DNA of 64,000 nucleotides, from assembly GCF_008365385.1 (NCBI RefSeq), contig NZ_QOVF01000001.1, forward strand, positions 62,001 to 126,000. Reading direction: 5' to 3'. This document shows, piece by piece, positions 1 through 8,052 of this stretch. How positions within the stretch are numbered: position 1 is the first letter of the stretch; each line of letters opens with the position of its first letter. The stretch is from Halopseudomonas laoshanensis (GTDB taxonomy: Bacteria > Pseudomonadota > Gammaproteobacteria > Pseudomonadales > Pseudomonadaceae). Under the pieces are notes generated by a model. It ran no database searches. It was given only the letters and a program-made list of their open reading frames with translations, and was not told where the DNA came from. The position numbers were made by a program, and so were the translations under genes.

Positions 1-578
1 GCGTGGGACTCAGGGTGGGAGAGAGCATCCTCGTGCACGGCGGTGCGGGCGGTGTCGGCCATGTGGCGATTCAGGTGGCAAAAGCCATGGGCGCCAGGGT
101 GTTCACCACCGTGCGCGAAGCCAATTTCGAGTTCGCACGGAGCTTGGGTGCTGACGTGGTCATCGACTACGGGAAAGAGGATTACGTCGACGCCATTCTG
201 CGGGAAACCGATGGCCACGGCGTCGATGTGGTGTTCGACACCATCGGCGGCAATACATTGGCGCGCAGCGCCGACGCGCTGGCCCAACTGGGCCGAGTGG
301 TCTCGATTGTGGACATTGCCCAGCCCCAAAACCTCATTGAAGCCTGGGGCAAAAACGCCAGTTATCACTTCGTTTTCACCAGGCAGAACCGTGGCAAGCT
401 GGATGAACTGAGCACGTTGATAGCGCGCGGTCAGCTGCGACCACATGTGGGTGCGGTCTACTCGCTGGCGGATATTGGCGCCGCCCACGCTCTGTTGGAG
501 AGCCCCAACAATGGCCTGCGCGGAAAGATCGCGATTGCAGTCGAGCCCCAGGCTCATCTCGTCAGCGCGAATGCTTGA
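1..578 (+). CDS. NADPH:quinone oxidoreductase-like zinc-free MDR protein, 5' partial
   Basis: This is the C-terminal part (191 residues visible) of a medium-chain dehydrogenase/reductase of the quinone oxidoreductase type; the N-terminal catalytic half lies outside the window. The visible part opens with the nucleotide-binding Rossmann fold, with [20 protein letters not shown] as the glycine-rich dinucleotide loop, then GADVVIDY and VFDTIGG, and ends with the usual LRGKIAI segment. No structural-zinc cysteines are seen, which fits the quinone reductase branch. The substrate cannot be told. Thirty bases downstream lies a small monooxygenase-like gene in the same direction, so the two may be co-transcribed in a redox or quinone-related unit (inference). 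Confidence 0.88.
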   Translation, partial: VGLRVGESILVHGGAGGVGHVAIQVAKAMGARVFTTVREANFEFARSLGADVVIDYGKEDYVDAILRETDGHGVDVVFDTIGGNTLARSADALAQLGRVVSIVDIAQPQNLIEAWGKNASYHFVFTRQNRGKLDELSTLIARGQLRPHVGAVYSLADIGAAHALLESPNNGLRGKIAIAVEPQAHLVSANA

Positions 579-608
579 TCGTTGAAATCACACTAAAGGA
601 GTACCCCC

Positions 609-956
609 ATGATTTATGAAATTGCTGTGCTGCCCGTGCACAAAGAACAGATTGAACAGTTCCAGCGTGCTTTTGCCAACGTAGAGCCTTTGCTCCGCCG
701 CGCAGAGGGTTACGGCGGCCATATGCTCGCGCAAGGTATCGAAACCCCTGAGCAATTCAATCTGATAGTGCGGTGGCGATCGCTCGAAGATCACACGCCG
801 GGCTTCGAAGCGAGTGAAGACCATCGGATCTTCATGCTGGGTCTAGAGGAATATTTTTCCGAAGAACCGACGGTTTATCACATCGAGGGTGCCGCTTTTA
901 CTGCCGGAGATCATGAAGATCCGGACAGCACTCTGCATTCAAATACTGATTCTTGA
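609..956 (+). CDS. Antibiotic biosynthesis monooxygenase (ABM)/YgiN-like quinol monooxygenase family protein
   Basis: A 115-residue protein with the ferredoxin-like alpha/beta pattern of the ABM superfamily: an N-terminal strand (MIYEIAVLPV), a helix with paired glutamines (HKEQIEQFQRAF), then a segment ending in FNLIVRWRSLEDHT, where the WxSxEDH motif is characteristic. Family members are small cofactor-free oxygenases or related folds acting on quinols and polyketides; the substrate here is unknown. An AAAGGAG Shine-Dalgarno sits about 8 bases before the ATG. It follows the quinone oxidoreductase by 30 bp and precedes a small secreted protein by 12 bp, suggesting a short operon. Confidence 0.8.
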   Translation: MIYEIAVLPVHKEQIEQFQRAFANVEPLLRRAEGYGGHMLAQGIETPEQFNLIVRWRSLEDHTPGFEASEDHRIFMLGLEEYFSEEPTVYHIEGAAFTAGDHEDPDSTLHSNTDS

Positions 957-968
957 GGAAGGCAAAAA

Positions 969-1244
969 ATGAAAGCATTCAAATATCTGAGTTCAGGTCT
1001 GGTCATCGGTAGTCTCGCTGCTGCGTTAATAGGCTTCCCTCTGGCGGCCAACGCCGAAGGTGGGGCCGAACGTCTTCAGGCACTGCATGGCGACAGAAGC
1101 GTCCATAGAAAGAACATGGTTTCGCGCCCGGCCATTTCTGTAGATAAGGCGGTAAACCACAGCATAACCAAGGACGGCTCAGAACATTTCAGGAAGTTCC
1201 GGAAGGCCCGCAAGGCACCGTACCCTAAACCACGCGGGCGTTAA
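969..1244 (+). CDS. Small secreted hypothetical protein
   Basis: A 91-residue ORF preceded by GAGGAAGGC about 6 bases before the ATG. Residues 1-29 form a clear type I signal peptide (MKAFK, a hydrophobic stretch, cleavage near AANA-EGG). The mature part is short, basic and rich in Lys, Arg and His, ending in KAPYPKPRGR; no domain is recognised. It is probably periplasmic or secreted. It closes the three-gene run starting with the quinone oxidoreductase, and a terminator-like stem follows at 1292-1327. Function unknown. Confidence 0.6.
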   Translation: MKAFKYLSSGLVIGSLAAALIGFPLAANAEGGAERLQALHGDRSVHRKNMVSRPAISVDKAVNHSITKDGSEHFRKFRKARKAPYPKPRGR

Positions 1245-1291
1245 GGCTGAATGCTCGCGCTGGTATTAGTGTCACTTCGCGAAGTCACAGG

Positions 1292-1327
1292 GGGTCAGAT
1301 AAGCATTGATTATTCTGACCCTTTTTT
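1292..1327 (+). terminator. Terminator-like GGGTCAGA/TCTGACCC stem with T-run, repeat-derived
   Basis: GGGTCAGA (1292-1299) pairs with TCTGACCC (1314-1321) across a 14-base loop and is followed by TTTTTT, a good intrinsic terminator for the preceding small gene. The same stem arms occur at 10491-10534, so the terminator seems to derive from a dispersed palindromic element. A 12-bp palindrome (ACTTCGCGAAGT) lies just upstream at 1274-1285. The rest of the 1245-1598 gap shows no convincing gene. Confidence 0.6.
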
Positions 1328-1598
1328 GACCGAGCGGCTTCGAGCCGTAACCCTGGAGGAGTTGGCCTGAAATTCTTAACGGCGATATCAGAACCTGTAA
1401 TTCCGCCAAACTGAGCATTAGCCTGACGACTTGTTATCCCCGCCTATTGAATTCCCCACGATTGGTGCAAGCGCTTTGTGCCGGCTTAAGGTGCTCAATC
1501 GAAATGGTTTGGAACTTTTCACCGAGGGTTCCCAACTTATGTGAGAAGATCAAGGCGAAAAGAGGCTGAAAAAAGCCTATACAAGCGGGAGTGGTTAC

Positions 1599-3560
1599 AT
1601 GTTGGTCGGCGCAAAACAGGAAAGCTCGACAAGTGTCGGACTTATTGTCGGTATCGGGGCTTCCGCAGGCGGTCTCGAAGCTTTCACAAAGTTTTTCGCG
1701 CATTTACCGGCTGATAGTGGAATGGCGTTCGTACTGGTGCAGCATCTGTCTCCTGACCATGACAGCGCGCTAACGGAGATTATCGGACGGATCGCCCCCA
1801 TCCCGGTGGTTGTGGCTCAGCATGGCATGCGCGTCGAACCCAACAAGGTGTACGTCATCCCGCCCGACGCTACCCTGACGATCAAGGACAGCTGCCTCTT
1901 CGTCGTCAAACCTGCGCCCGCGCGGGCGCACCGTCGACCAATCGATTCGTTCTTCACCTCATTGGCAGAGGACCAGGGCGACAACGCCGTCTCGATTGTT
2001 CTGTCAGGGGTGGGAAGCGACGGGTCGAGTGGCCTTGCCGCCGTTAAAGAAAGTGGAGGGCTAACGATCGCCCAGGCTGAGTTCGACCATCACGCCATGC
2101 TGGGCATGCCGGAAAGCGCGGCGGCCACGGGTTTGGTCGACTATGTCATGGAGGTCGAAGAGATGCCGGCCAAGCTGATCGAATACCGCGATCACCTGGC
2201 GCTGGTGGCCGACCGAAAAGATAGCGAGGGCACGCGGACCGATACCGCAGAACACCTGGCTAACGTCCTTGCTGTGTTGCGCGCGAAGACCGGGCACGAT
2301 TTCACCCAATACAAGATCAAGACTGTCACCCGGCGTATCCAGCGCCGCATGCAGGTCTTGCAAGCCGACAGCGTCCCTGACTATATGAAGCATCTACGGG
2401 AGAATCCCGTTGAGCCGGAGTTGCTCTTCCGGGACATGCTCATTGGCGTCACCGAATTCTTCCGTGACCCGGAGGCCTTTCAAGGCTTGTCCGCGGCCAT
2501 CGGCGCCATCCTTGACCGCAGCCCAGACACGCAAATCCTGCGAGTCTGGGCGCCGGCTTGTTCCACCGGCGAGGAGGTCTACAGCCTCGCTATCACCATT
2601 CAAGAACTGATCGAAGCGCGCAGCATAAGCCTCGATGTGCAAATTTTCGGTACGGACATCGACGATCAAGCCGTGGAGTTCGCCAGAGCAGGGCGCTACC
2701 AGCGTGTCAGCGGTATCTCACCGGAGCGCCTTCAGCGCTGGTTTTATGAAGAGAGCGGCGCGTTCTGCCCAATACGGCAGATTCGCACGATGTGTGTCTT
2801 CTCCGTCCATAACGTGACGAAAGACCCGCCGTTCTCCAGGCTGGATCTGATCTCTTGCCGCAATCTCATGATCTATATGGATAGCGAGCTGCAAGATCGC
2901 GTGTTGCGCACATTCCACTATGCCTTGAAGCCCGACGGCCTGCTTTTTCTTGGACAATCGGAGAGCGTGAGCAGGCACGCCACGCTCTTTGCGCTCCAGG
3001 ACAAGGCCGCTCACCTGTTCGTACGTCGAGATGCTGATGCGCAGTTTCCAGCCATGCCGATGCCCGCTCAGACGCCTGCCCCAAACCGCCTTGCAGGTGA
3101 CGCTGGTCGCGGACCGGGTGACCGGATCGATCGCGCCGTGCGCGCGGCCTTGGTCAAGCACTCCCCCGTGTTCCTCGTGGTTGATCGCCAGAGCAACATC
3201 ATGCGCTATTCGGGCGGGGAGGTAGCCCGATATTTGGAACCGTCAGCTGGCGTGGCGAGCTTGAGTCTGCTTTCCAATCTGCGCAAAAGCCTACGCATCG
3301 CCGTCCGCACGGCATTGCAAGCGGTAGAAAAAAATGGAGAAGGCGTGGTCGTCGATAACGTCTCCGCTATCATCGAGGGTCAGCAACGGTTGTTGAGCGT
3401 TATCGTTGAGCCGGTGGAAGACACAGGCGGCGGCGAGGCTCTTTATGTTGTTGCGTTTCAGGAAGTTCGCGCGGCGGTGGCAAAGCCCTCGCAAGCCGTT
3501 GATGGAGTCGCCCAGAGCCCGGATGCCATGGCTACCGAGGAGGAGCTTCGCAGGATCTGA
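1599..3560 (+). CDS. CheB-CheR fusion protein, N-terminal part of a CheB-CheR-PAS-kinase cut by an in-frame TGA
   Basis: A 653-residue protein. Residues about 14-195 are a CheB methylesterase domain, with the catalytic Ser in GIGASAGG (Ser22), His in VQHLSPDHD and Asp in SGVGSDGSSG. Residues about 215-480 are a CheR methyltransferase with its small N-terminal helical domain, FFRDPEAF, the SAM site WAPACSTGEEVYSLAI and FGTDID. The end (about 500-650) is linker and PAS-like. CheR methylates and CheB demethylates glutamates of chemoreceptors; in such fusions they are thought to tune the attached kinase. The stop TGA at 3558-3560 is followed in the same frame by the continuation (3567-5117), so CGA to TGA is the likely lesion. 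No receptor, CheA or CheW gene is nearby. Confidence 0.85.
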   Translation: MLVGAKQESSTSVGLIVGIGASAGGLEAFTKFFAHLPADSGMAFVLVQHLSPDHDSALTEIIGRIAPIPVVVAQHGMRVEPNKVYVIPPDATLTIKDSCLFVVKPAPARAHRRPIDSFFTSLAEDQGDNAVSIVLSGVGSDGSSGLAAVKESGGLTIAQAEFDHHAMLGMPESAAATGLVDYVMEVEEMPAKLIEYRDHLALVADRKDSEGTRTDTAEHLANVLAVLRAKTGHDFTQYKIKTVTRRIQRRMQVLQADSVPDYMKHLRENPVEPELLFRDMLIGVTEFFRDPEAFQGLSAAIGAILDRSPDTQILRVWAPACSTGEEVYSLAITIQELIEARSISLDVQIFGTDIDDQAVEFARAGRYQRVSGISPERLQRWFYEESGAFCPIRQIRTMCVFSVHNVTKDPPFSRLDLISCRNLMIYMDSELQDRVLRTFHYALKPDGLLFLGQSESVSRHATLFALQDKAAHLFVRRDADAQFPAMPMPAQTPAPNRLAGDAGRGPGDRIDRAVRAALVKHSPVFLVVDRQSNIMRYSGGEVARYLEPSAGVASLSLLSNLRKSLRIAVRTALQAVEKNGEGVVVDNVSAIIEGQQRLLSVIVEPVEDTGGGEALYVVAFQEVRAAVAKPSQAVDGVAQSPDAMATEEELRRI

Positions 3561-3566
3561 GCACAG

Positions 3567-5117
3567 TTGCAGGCGACGATCGATGATCTCGAAACCGCAA
3601 ACGAGGAAATGACCTCATCGGCGGAAGAGTATCAGTCGGTCAACGAGGAGCTGCAGTCGACTAACGAGGAACTGCAAACCTCCAAGGAAGAAATGCAGTC
3701 GATCAATGAGGAGCTGCAGACGATAAATGCCGAGATGATGGCGAAGAACGATCTTCTCTCCAACCTGAATAGTGATTTACAGAACCTGCTGGACAGCACA
3801 CAAATCGCAACGATCTTCCTCGATGAGGATCTTCGTATCAAAAACTTCACGCCAGGCATGGCGGACATCTTCAGCCTGCGAGACAGCGATCGGGGCCGGC
3901 CTTTGACGGAAATCGTCAGCCTGCTTGACTATGACGACCTCCAGCGTGACGTAGCCAAGGTATTGCGCGAACTCACCGTCATGGAGCACGAGCTTCAACT
4001 GCAGGACCGCGGTTCGACCTTCGTCATGCGGATCCGGCCGTACCGTAGCATCGATCGGGTAATCGGAGGCGTGGTCATTACCTTTGTGGATGTGACAGAG
4101 CGTAAAAACGCCGAGCGCGCCCGAAGCGTCAGCGAGCGCCGCTTCACCGCGATTGTCAGCCAAGCAGCCGTCGGTGTTACCGAAACAACCGCCACCGGGC
4201 GCTTCCTGCGGACTAACGCCGCGTTCGAAACGATGTCCGGCCGGTCCGCGCAGGAATTGCAGCGGCTAAGCCGGCGAGAGCTTATCCATCCCGACGACGC
4301 CGACGCTATCAACCAGTGCTTCGAACAAGCCAGCCGCGACAGGCAGCCGTTCGAGGCTGAATACCGTCTGGTGCGAGCAGATGGCAAAACGGTGTGGGTG
4401 CACGATAGCGTTTCCGTACTCGATGATAGCGACGGGCGCGCCCATAGCTTCATCTCGGTCACCTTGCCGATCGATGAACGCAAGCGTGCCGAAGAACAGA
4501 CGGCATTGCTGTTAGGTGAGCTTGATCATCGCGTGAAGAACGTACTGGCGATCGTGTCCTCGATCGTCGCGCAGACCCTCAAGGCGGATCTTTCACCAGA
4601 AGCCTTTACCGAGGCGATTGCGGGGCGCATCACTGCGATCACCCGCGCCCACAATCTTCTGACCCATCACGGCGAAGCCGGGGCCGGAACCCTTCGCGAT
4701 CTTATCGATACCGAGCTGGAGCCTTATCAAGGGCAGGATCTTCGTATCGACGGCCCCGCCATCGCGCTGACGCCAAAGGCTGGACTTTCTTTGGCGATGG
4801 CGATCCACGAACTGGCCAGCAACGCGGCAAAGTACGGCTCGTTGTCCGTCCCCAGAGGCCAACTGACGGTCTCCTGGGCAGTGACAGAAGGCCCCGATCG
4901 CCAGTTGTTGGTGAACTGGATGGAATTTGGCGGACCCCTCGTTCCCGGTCCGCCCTCGCGAAGGGGCTTTGGCACGACACTTATCGAGCGTTCCCTCAGC
5001 TTCGAGTTTGACGCCAAAGTGGACCGTAGCTTTGCTTCGAGCGGCGTGGTCTGCACCATCGCGCTTCCTTTCACCGCGGAGCTCGGTGAACTCCGGGCAA
5101 TACAAGGGGGAGAATAA
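3567..5117 (+). CDS. Coiled-coil/PAS/HWE histidine kinase, C-terminal part of the interrupted CheB-CheR fusion
   Basis: A 516-residue ORF in the same frame as the upstream CheB-CheR gene; it starts only at a TTG with no good ribosome site and begins in mid-helix, so it is better read as the second half of one protein. Residues about 5-60 are a heptad coiled coil with repeated NEELQ units, typical of the linker after CheR. Two PAS domains follow (about 65-180 and 190-300), then an HWE-family kinase: phospho-acceptor His in ELDHRVKN, N-box HELASNAAKYG and the WxE signature in NWMEFGGP. HWE kinases are most common in alphaproteobacteria, hinting at transfer. Its stop overlaps the response regulator start (TAATG). 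Confidence 0.85.
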   Translation: MQATIDDLETANEEMTSSAEEYQSVNEELQSTNEELQTSKEEMQSINEELQTINAEMMAKNDLLSNLNSDLQNLLDSTQIATIFLDEDLRIKNFTPGMADIFSLRDSDRGRPLTEIVSLLDYDDLQRDVAKVLRELTVMEHELQLQDRGSTFVMRIRPYRSIDRVIGGVVITFVDVTERKNAERARSVSERRFTAIVSQAAVGVTETTATGRFLRTNAAFETMSGRSAQELQRLSRRELIHPDDADAINQCFEQASRDRQPFEAEYRLVRADGKTVWVHDSVSVLDDSDGRAHSFISVTLPIDERKRAEEQTALLLGELDHRVKNVLAIVSSIVAQTLKADLSPEAFTEAIAGRITAITRAHNLLTHHGEAGAGTLRDLIDTELEPYQGQDLRIDGPAIALTPKAGLSLAMAIHELASNAAKYGSLSVPRGQLTVSWAVTEGPDRQLLVNWMEFGGPLVPGPPSRRGFGTTLIERSLSFEFDAKVDRSFASSGVVCTIALPFTAELGELRAIQGGE

Positions 5118-5497
5118 TGGCTGTTCAGCGCATCGCAGAAGGCCGGCGGGTGCTCGTTGTTGAAGACGAGATGACCATCGCGCTGATGATTGAAGAGATG
5201 CTGCTTGACCTCGGCGCCCAGGTCATTGGTCCTGAGTCTCGTCTGGACGCGGCCTTGCGGCTGGCCGCCGAAGCGACTCTGGATGCCGCGATCCTGGACG
5301 TGAACATCCGGGGCGGGAACTCCTACCCAGTAGCGGATATCCTGGCCGAGCGTGGCATTCCGTTTGTCTTCTGCAGCGGCTATAACGACTGGGCGCTCGA
5401 AGAGAGGCATCGCGACCGCCCGCGGTTGAATAAGCCTTACAGCTTGATGGAGCTTGAAAACAAGGTGATCCAATTGTTGAGTGCGCTGTCTAACTGA
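5117..5497 (+). CDS. Single-domain response regulator
   Basis: A 126-residue receiver domain with no output domain. The acidic pocket is in VVEDE, the phospho-acceptor Asp in AILDVNIRGG, the Ser in FCSGYND and the conserved Lys in LNKPYS. The DVNIRGGNSYPVAD block is typical of stand-alone receivers paired with HWE kinases. Its ATG overlaps the kinase stop codon (TAATG) behind a GGGGGAG ribosome site, so it is translationally coupled to the kinase and is probably its phosphotransfer partner. If the upstream nonsense codon abolishes the kinase, this regulator may be orphaned. Confidence 0.9.
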   Translation: MAVQRIAEGRRVLVVEDEMTIALMIEEMLLDLGAQVIGPESRLDAALRLAAEATLDAAILDVNIRGGNSYPVADILAERGIPFVFCSGYNDWALEERHRDRPRLNKPYSLMELENKVIQLLSALSN

Positions 5498-5569
5498 TAG
5501 GTCAGGCACCCGCGAAAGCGGGGGGCTGGCCTGCACAACGTTGCGGGAACGCGCTCACCTGGAGATCAT

Positions 5570-6544
5570 ATGGCCCATCGCGAGATCATAGCAATCGGTG
5601 GGTCGGCGGGTTCGATCACGGTGATCCGGCAAATCTGCCGGGCGTTGCCTGCGGACCTGCAAGCTTCTGTCCTCATTGCAGTCCATGTTGGCGCGGGCAA
5701 CCAAAATCTGCTCGCCGGCATTCTGGATAGCGGCGGACCGCTTCCAGCAAGCACGGCAGTCGATGGCGAACCGCTCCAAAAATCACGCATCTATGTGGCT
5801 CCCGCAGACCATCATCTTCTGGTCGATGCACAGGTTGTGCGATTGGGTCGCGGGCCACGCGAGAACATGGCGCGGCCTGCGATTGATCCTTTGTTTCGGT
5901 CGGTCGGAATCAGCGCTGGACCCAAGGCGATTGGCGTTCTACTTTCGGGGATGCTCAATGATGGCGCTTCCGGCCTGGCCGACCTGAAGCGCTGCGGAGG
6001 TGTAACGGTGGTCCAGAGTCCCTTCGATGCGGTCGAAAGCGAAATGCCCCAAGCGGCCTTGCTCGCAGGCGACATTGATTATCGTGCGCCGGCCCACGAT
6101 CTGGCCGGTCTCCTGAGCCGCCTCGTGGGAGAAGAGCCAGGCCCCACCCTAACTCCGCCTGACAGTATCGCGCTAGAAGTTGCAATCGCGATGGGACGGC
6201 CGTCAGACAGCAGCACCATCGCCGAAATTGCCTATCCGGTGCCGTTGAATTGCCCTGGCTGCGGAGGCACATTGTCGCAGATCAGCCGCTCGCCGCTGCG
6301 CTTTCGCTGTCAGGTAGGGCATGGCTACACCGCAGAGGCGTTGGCTCACCAGCAGGAAGGCTCCATCGACGAGGCCTTTCGCATTGCTCTGCGGGTTATC
6401 GTGGAGCGGGCTGTTCTCATGGAGAAGATGGCGCATGACGCTCTTCAGGCCGGAAGAACCGCCGCCGTAACGACCTTCCAGGATCGGGCTCAGGAGTATA
6501 GGCGCTCGGCAGCGGTTCTGATGGACGCTGCGCTCAAGGGATAA
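5570..6544 (+). CDS. Stand-alone CheB-type methylesterase with C-terminal zinc-ribbon-like segment
   Basis: A 324-residue protein without the receiver domain of classical CheB. Residues about 5-180 are the methylesterase domain, with Ser in IGGSAGS, His in LIAVHVGAG and Asp in SGMLNDGASG. A C-terminal part (about 220-324) holds two CxxC-like elements, CPGCGG and FRCQVGH, suggesting a small metal site, then a helical tail. This architecture is commonly annotated as chemotaxis protein CheB and sits beside CheB-CheR hybrid kinases. It lies 72 bp after the response regulator. Its target is unknown because no chemoreceptor gene is present. Confidence 0.85.
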   Translation: MAHREIIAIGGSAGSITVIRQICRALPADLQASVLIAVHVGAGNQNLLAGILDSGGPLPASTAVDGEPLQKSRIYVAPADHHLLVDAQVVRLGRGPRENMARPAIDPLFRSVGISAGPKAIGVLLSGMLNDGASGLADLKRCGGVTVVQSPFDAVESEMPQAALLAGDIDYRAPAHDLAGLLSRLVGEEPGPTLTPPDSIALEVAIAMGRPSDSSTIAEIAYPVPLNCPGCGGTLSQISRSPLRFRCQVGHGYTAEALAHQQEGSIDEAFRIALRVIVERAVLMEKMAHDALQAGRTAAVTTFQDRAQEYRRSAAVLMDAALKG

Positions 6545-6547
6545 CAG

Positions 6548-6590
6548 GCCCTGATGACTTGAGGTATCTGTTCGCATACCTTCAGGGGCC
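6548..6590 (+). terminator. Stem-loop after the cheB-like gene
   Basis: An imperfect stem-loop directly after the stop codon: TGAGGTAT and ATACCTTCA pair around an 8-base loop, with outer GGCC/GGCC arms extending it. It has no T-run, so it may stabilise the transcript end or act as a weak terminator. Confidence 0.4.
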
Positions 6591-6662
6591 GCGATGGCTA
6601 TTAAGTCAAAGTGCACCTATGATCTCTGCACTTCAGGCCTCTCTGCTCCAATAAGGATAATA

Positions 6663-6776
6663 ATGAACCAATCTACAGCGTGGGTGCGGCGTAGTGTGTG
6701 CGTGGCTGTGTGTTTTGTAGCCACCGGGTTGTACGGATGCAAGACAGAGAACACCGACCAGCAGGAGCCTGCCTAG
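6663..6776 (+). pseudogene. Lipoprotein signal peptide fragment cut off from the S53-like protein by TAG
   Basis: An ATG at 6663, with AAGGA 5 bases upstream, opens a 37-residue peptide: basic start, hydrophobic core and a lipobox ending LYGC (Cys near residue 25), then KTENTDQQEPA before TAG at 6774-6776. The frame continues without a break into the S53-like ORF (EDVEYVPTEND). The arrangement is that of one lipoprotein precursor whose signal sequence has been separated from its body by a single nonsense codon; CAG to TAG (Gln to stop) would restore it. Without readthrough the body could not be exported by this signal. Confidence 0.7.
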
Positions 6777-6782
6777 GAAGAC

Positions 6783-7958
6783 GTGGAGTATGTGCCCACC
6801 GAGAACGATTTCCAGCATGCATACGTGCTGGCCTCTGATGACGCTCCCGTGGAGACTTCCAACTTTCGGCAGTCCATGAGCTTGCAAAGCTCGGCCAGCT
6901 CGACTTCGTCAGGCGGGTGGACCCCTCAGCAGTTTCTGACTGCCTATAACGTGAATACTGTTGTTGCCCCTAACAACAAGCCCCGGGGCTATGGGGTCAA
7001 AGTAGCCATCATCACGGCCTACCACTATTCGAACCTGCAGAACGACCTGAATAAGTGGGCATCGAAATATAGCCAAAAACCGATCACCCTGAACGTCATC
7101 AACCAGGCCGGGAACATTACTAATTCCAACTGGGCTTTGCAGAGCTGCCTCGCCGTTCAGATGCTTAACGCCGTGGCCCCAGGGGCTACTGTCTATGTCA
7201 TTGAGGCCAAATCTGTAAGTCAGAAAGACATGCAAACGGCGATACAAACCGCCGCAAACATAGGGGTAAATATCATCTCGATGCCGTTTGGCGCCCCTGA
7301 GTTCTCCACGGAAGGCTCTTTGGCCCATTTGTTTGCCAATACTCAAATTGCGTGGATCGCCGCATCGGGCACAGGCGCTGGGCCGACCTTTCCGGGGACC
7401 TCTCCGGATGTTGTCGCGGTGGGTGGCACATCAGCCAGTTTGTCGGCCAGTTCGGTACTCCTGTTTGAGACCGCATGGGTTGACTCGGCTGCTGGCATGT
7501 CGGTGTATGAAAGAATGCCCAATTACCAGATGATTCCATCCGTCCAGAATGCCAACACCACGGCGTTCCGGTCCGTACCGGACGTCGCCTTCAATGCTAA
7601 TCCTGGGTCCGGCGCCCAGGTTTATGTATCAATACTCGGAGGGTATTTAGTGGTCGGCGGTAACTCGGTATCGACGTCGTTATTCACGGGCGTGGTTGCC
7701 ATAGCCAATCAGTTCAGGAAATCTCGGAGTAAACCGATGTTGTCTTCCATCAGCACCTCGTCCAACCCGCTTCAGCGCGACCTCTACGGGCTTATGTCCT
7801 CAAACGGAGGGCCCACCAATTCCACCGTGCTTAATGATGTTGTGGATGGCTACGCCGGCGAAGGATCTTACCTAGCGGAACCCGGCTACGATATCGCGAC
7901 CGGACTGGGCTCCTTGGATGTGGCGGCGTTTGTTAACTACCTGGCTAACCAGCCGTAG
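6783..7958 (+). CDS. S53 (sedolisin)-like pseudoprotease body, missing its signal peptide
   Basis: A 391-residue ORF with the sedolisin fold pattern: WTPQQFLTAYNV near the start, VAPGATVYVIEA, FPGTSPDVVAVGGTSA, VPDVAFNANPGSG, a Ser in GGNSVSTS (Ser295) and a calcium-site-like end LNDVVDGY...GYDIATGLG. Compared with the S53 active site, the paired Glu and Asp (normally WxxExxLD) are Gln120 and Ala124, and the oxyanion Asp after SG is Thr197; only the Ser is kept. It is therefore probably not a peptidase. The same frame upstream encodes a lipoprotein signal (6663-6776) separated by TAG. The listed ATG is simply the first one after that stop and lacks a good ribosome site. Role unknown. Confidence 0.75.
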   Translation: MEYVPTENDFQHAYVLASDDAPVETSNFRQSMSLQSSASSTSSGGWTPQQFLTAYNVNTVVAPNNKPRGYGVKVAIITAYHYSNLQNDLNKWASKYSQKPITLNVINQAGNITNSNWALQSCLAVQMLNAVAPGATVYVIEAKSVSQKDMQTAIQTAANIGVNIISMPFGAPEFSTEGSLAHLFANTQIAWIAASGTGAGPTFPGTSPDVVAVGGTSASLSASSVLLFETAWVDSAAGMSVYERMPNYQMIPSVQNANTTAFRSVPDVAFNANPGSGAQVYVSILGGYLVVGGNSVSTSLFTGVVAIANQFRKSRSKPMLSSISTSSNPLQRDLYGLMSSNGGPTNSTVLNDVVDGYAGEGSYLAEPGYDIATGLGSLDVAAFVNYLANQP

Positions 7959-8052
7959 TTTGAGTGAGGGTATAGCGCCTGCTACCTTGAGCTGATGATT
8001 GCCAAGCATGCTTTACGCTAGCGAGAGGCCGAACAAGGTGAAGGGTGACCCT

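Noticed and set aside
3630-3730. Repeated GAGGAGCTGCAG units
   Set aside because: They encode the NEELQ heptads of the coiled coil between CheR and PAS; no independent repeat element.
3558-6776. Alternative genetic code or stop-codon recoding as explanation of the two in-frame stops
   Set aside because: TGA and TAG end many intact genes here, and no selenocysteine or pyrrolysine context is visible; local mutation or sequence error is simpler.
6783-7958. Active secreted serine-carboxyl peptidase
   Set aside because: The catalytic Glu and Asp and the oxyanion Asp are replaced, and the signal peptide is cut off by TAG.
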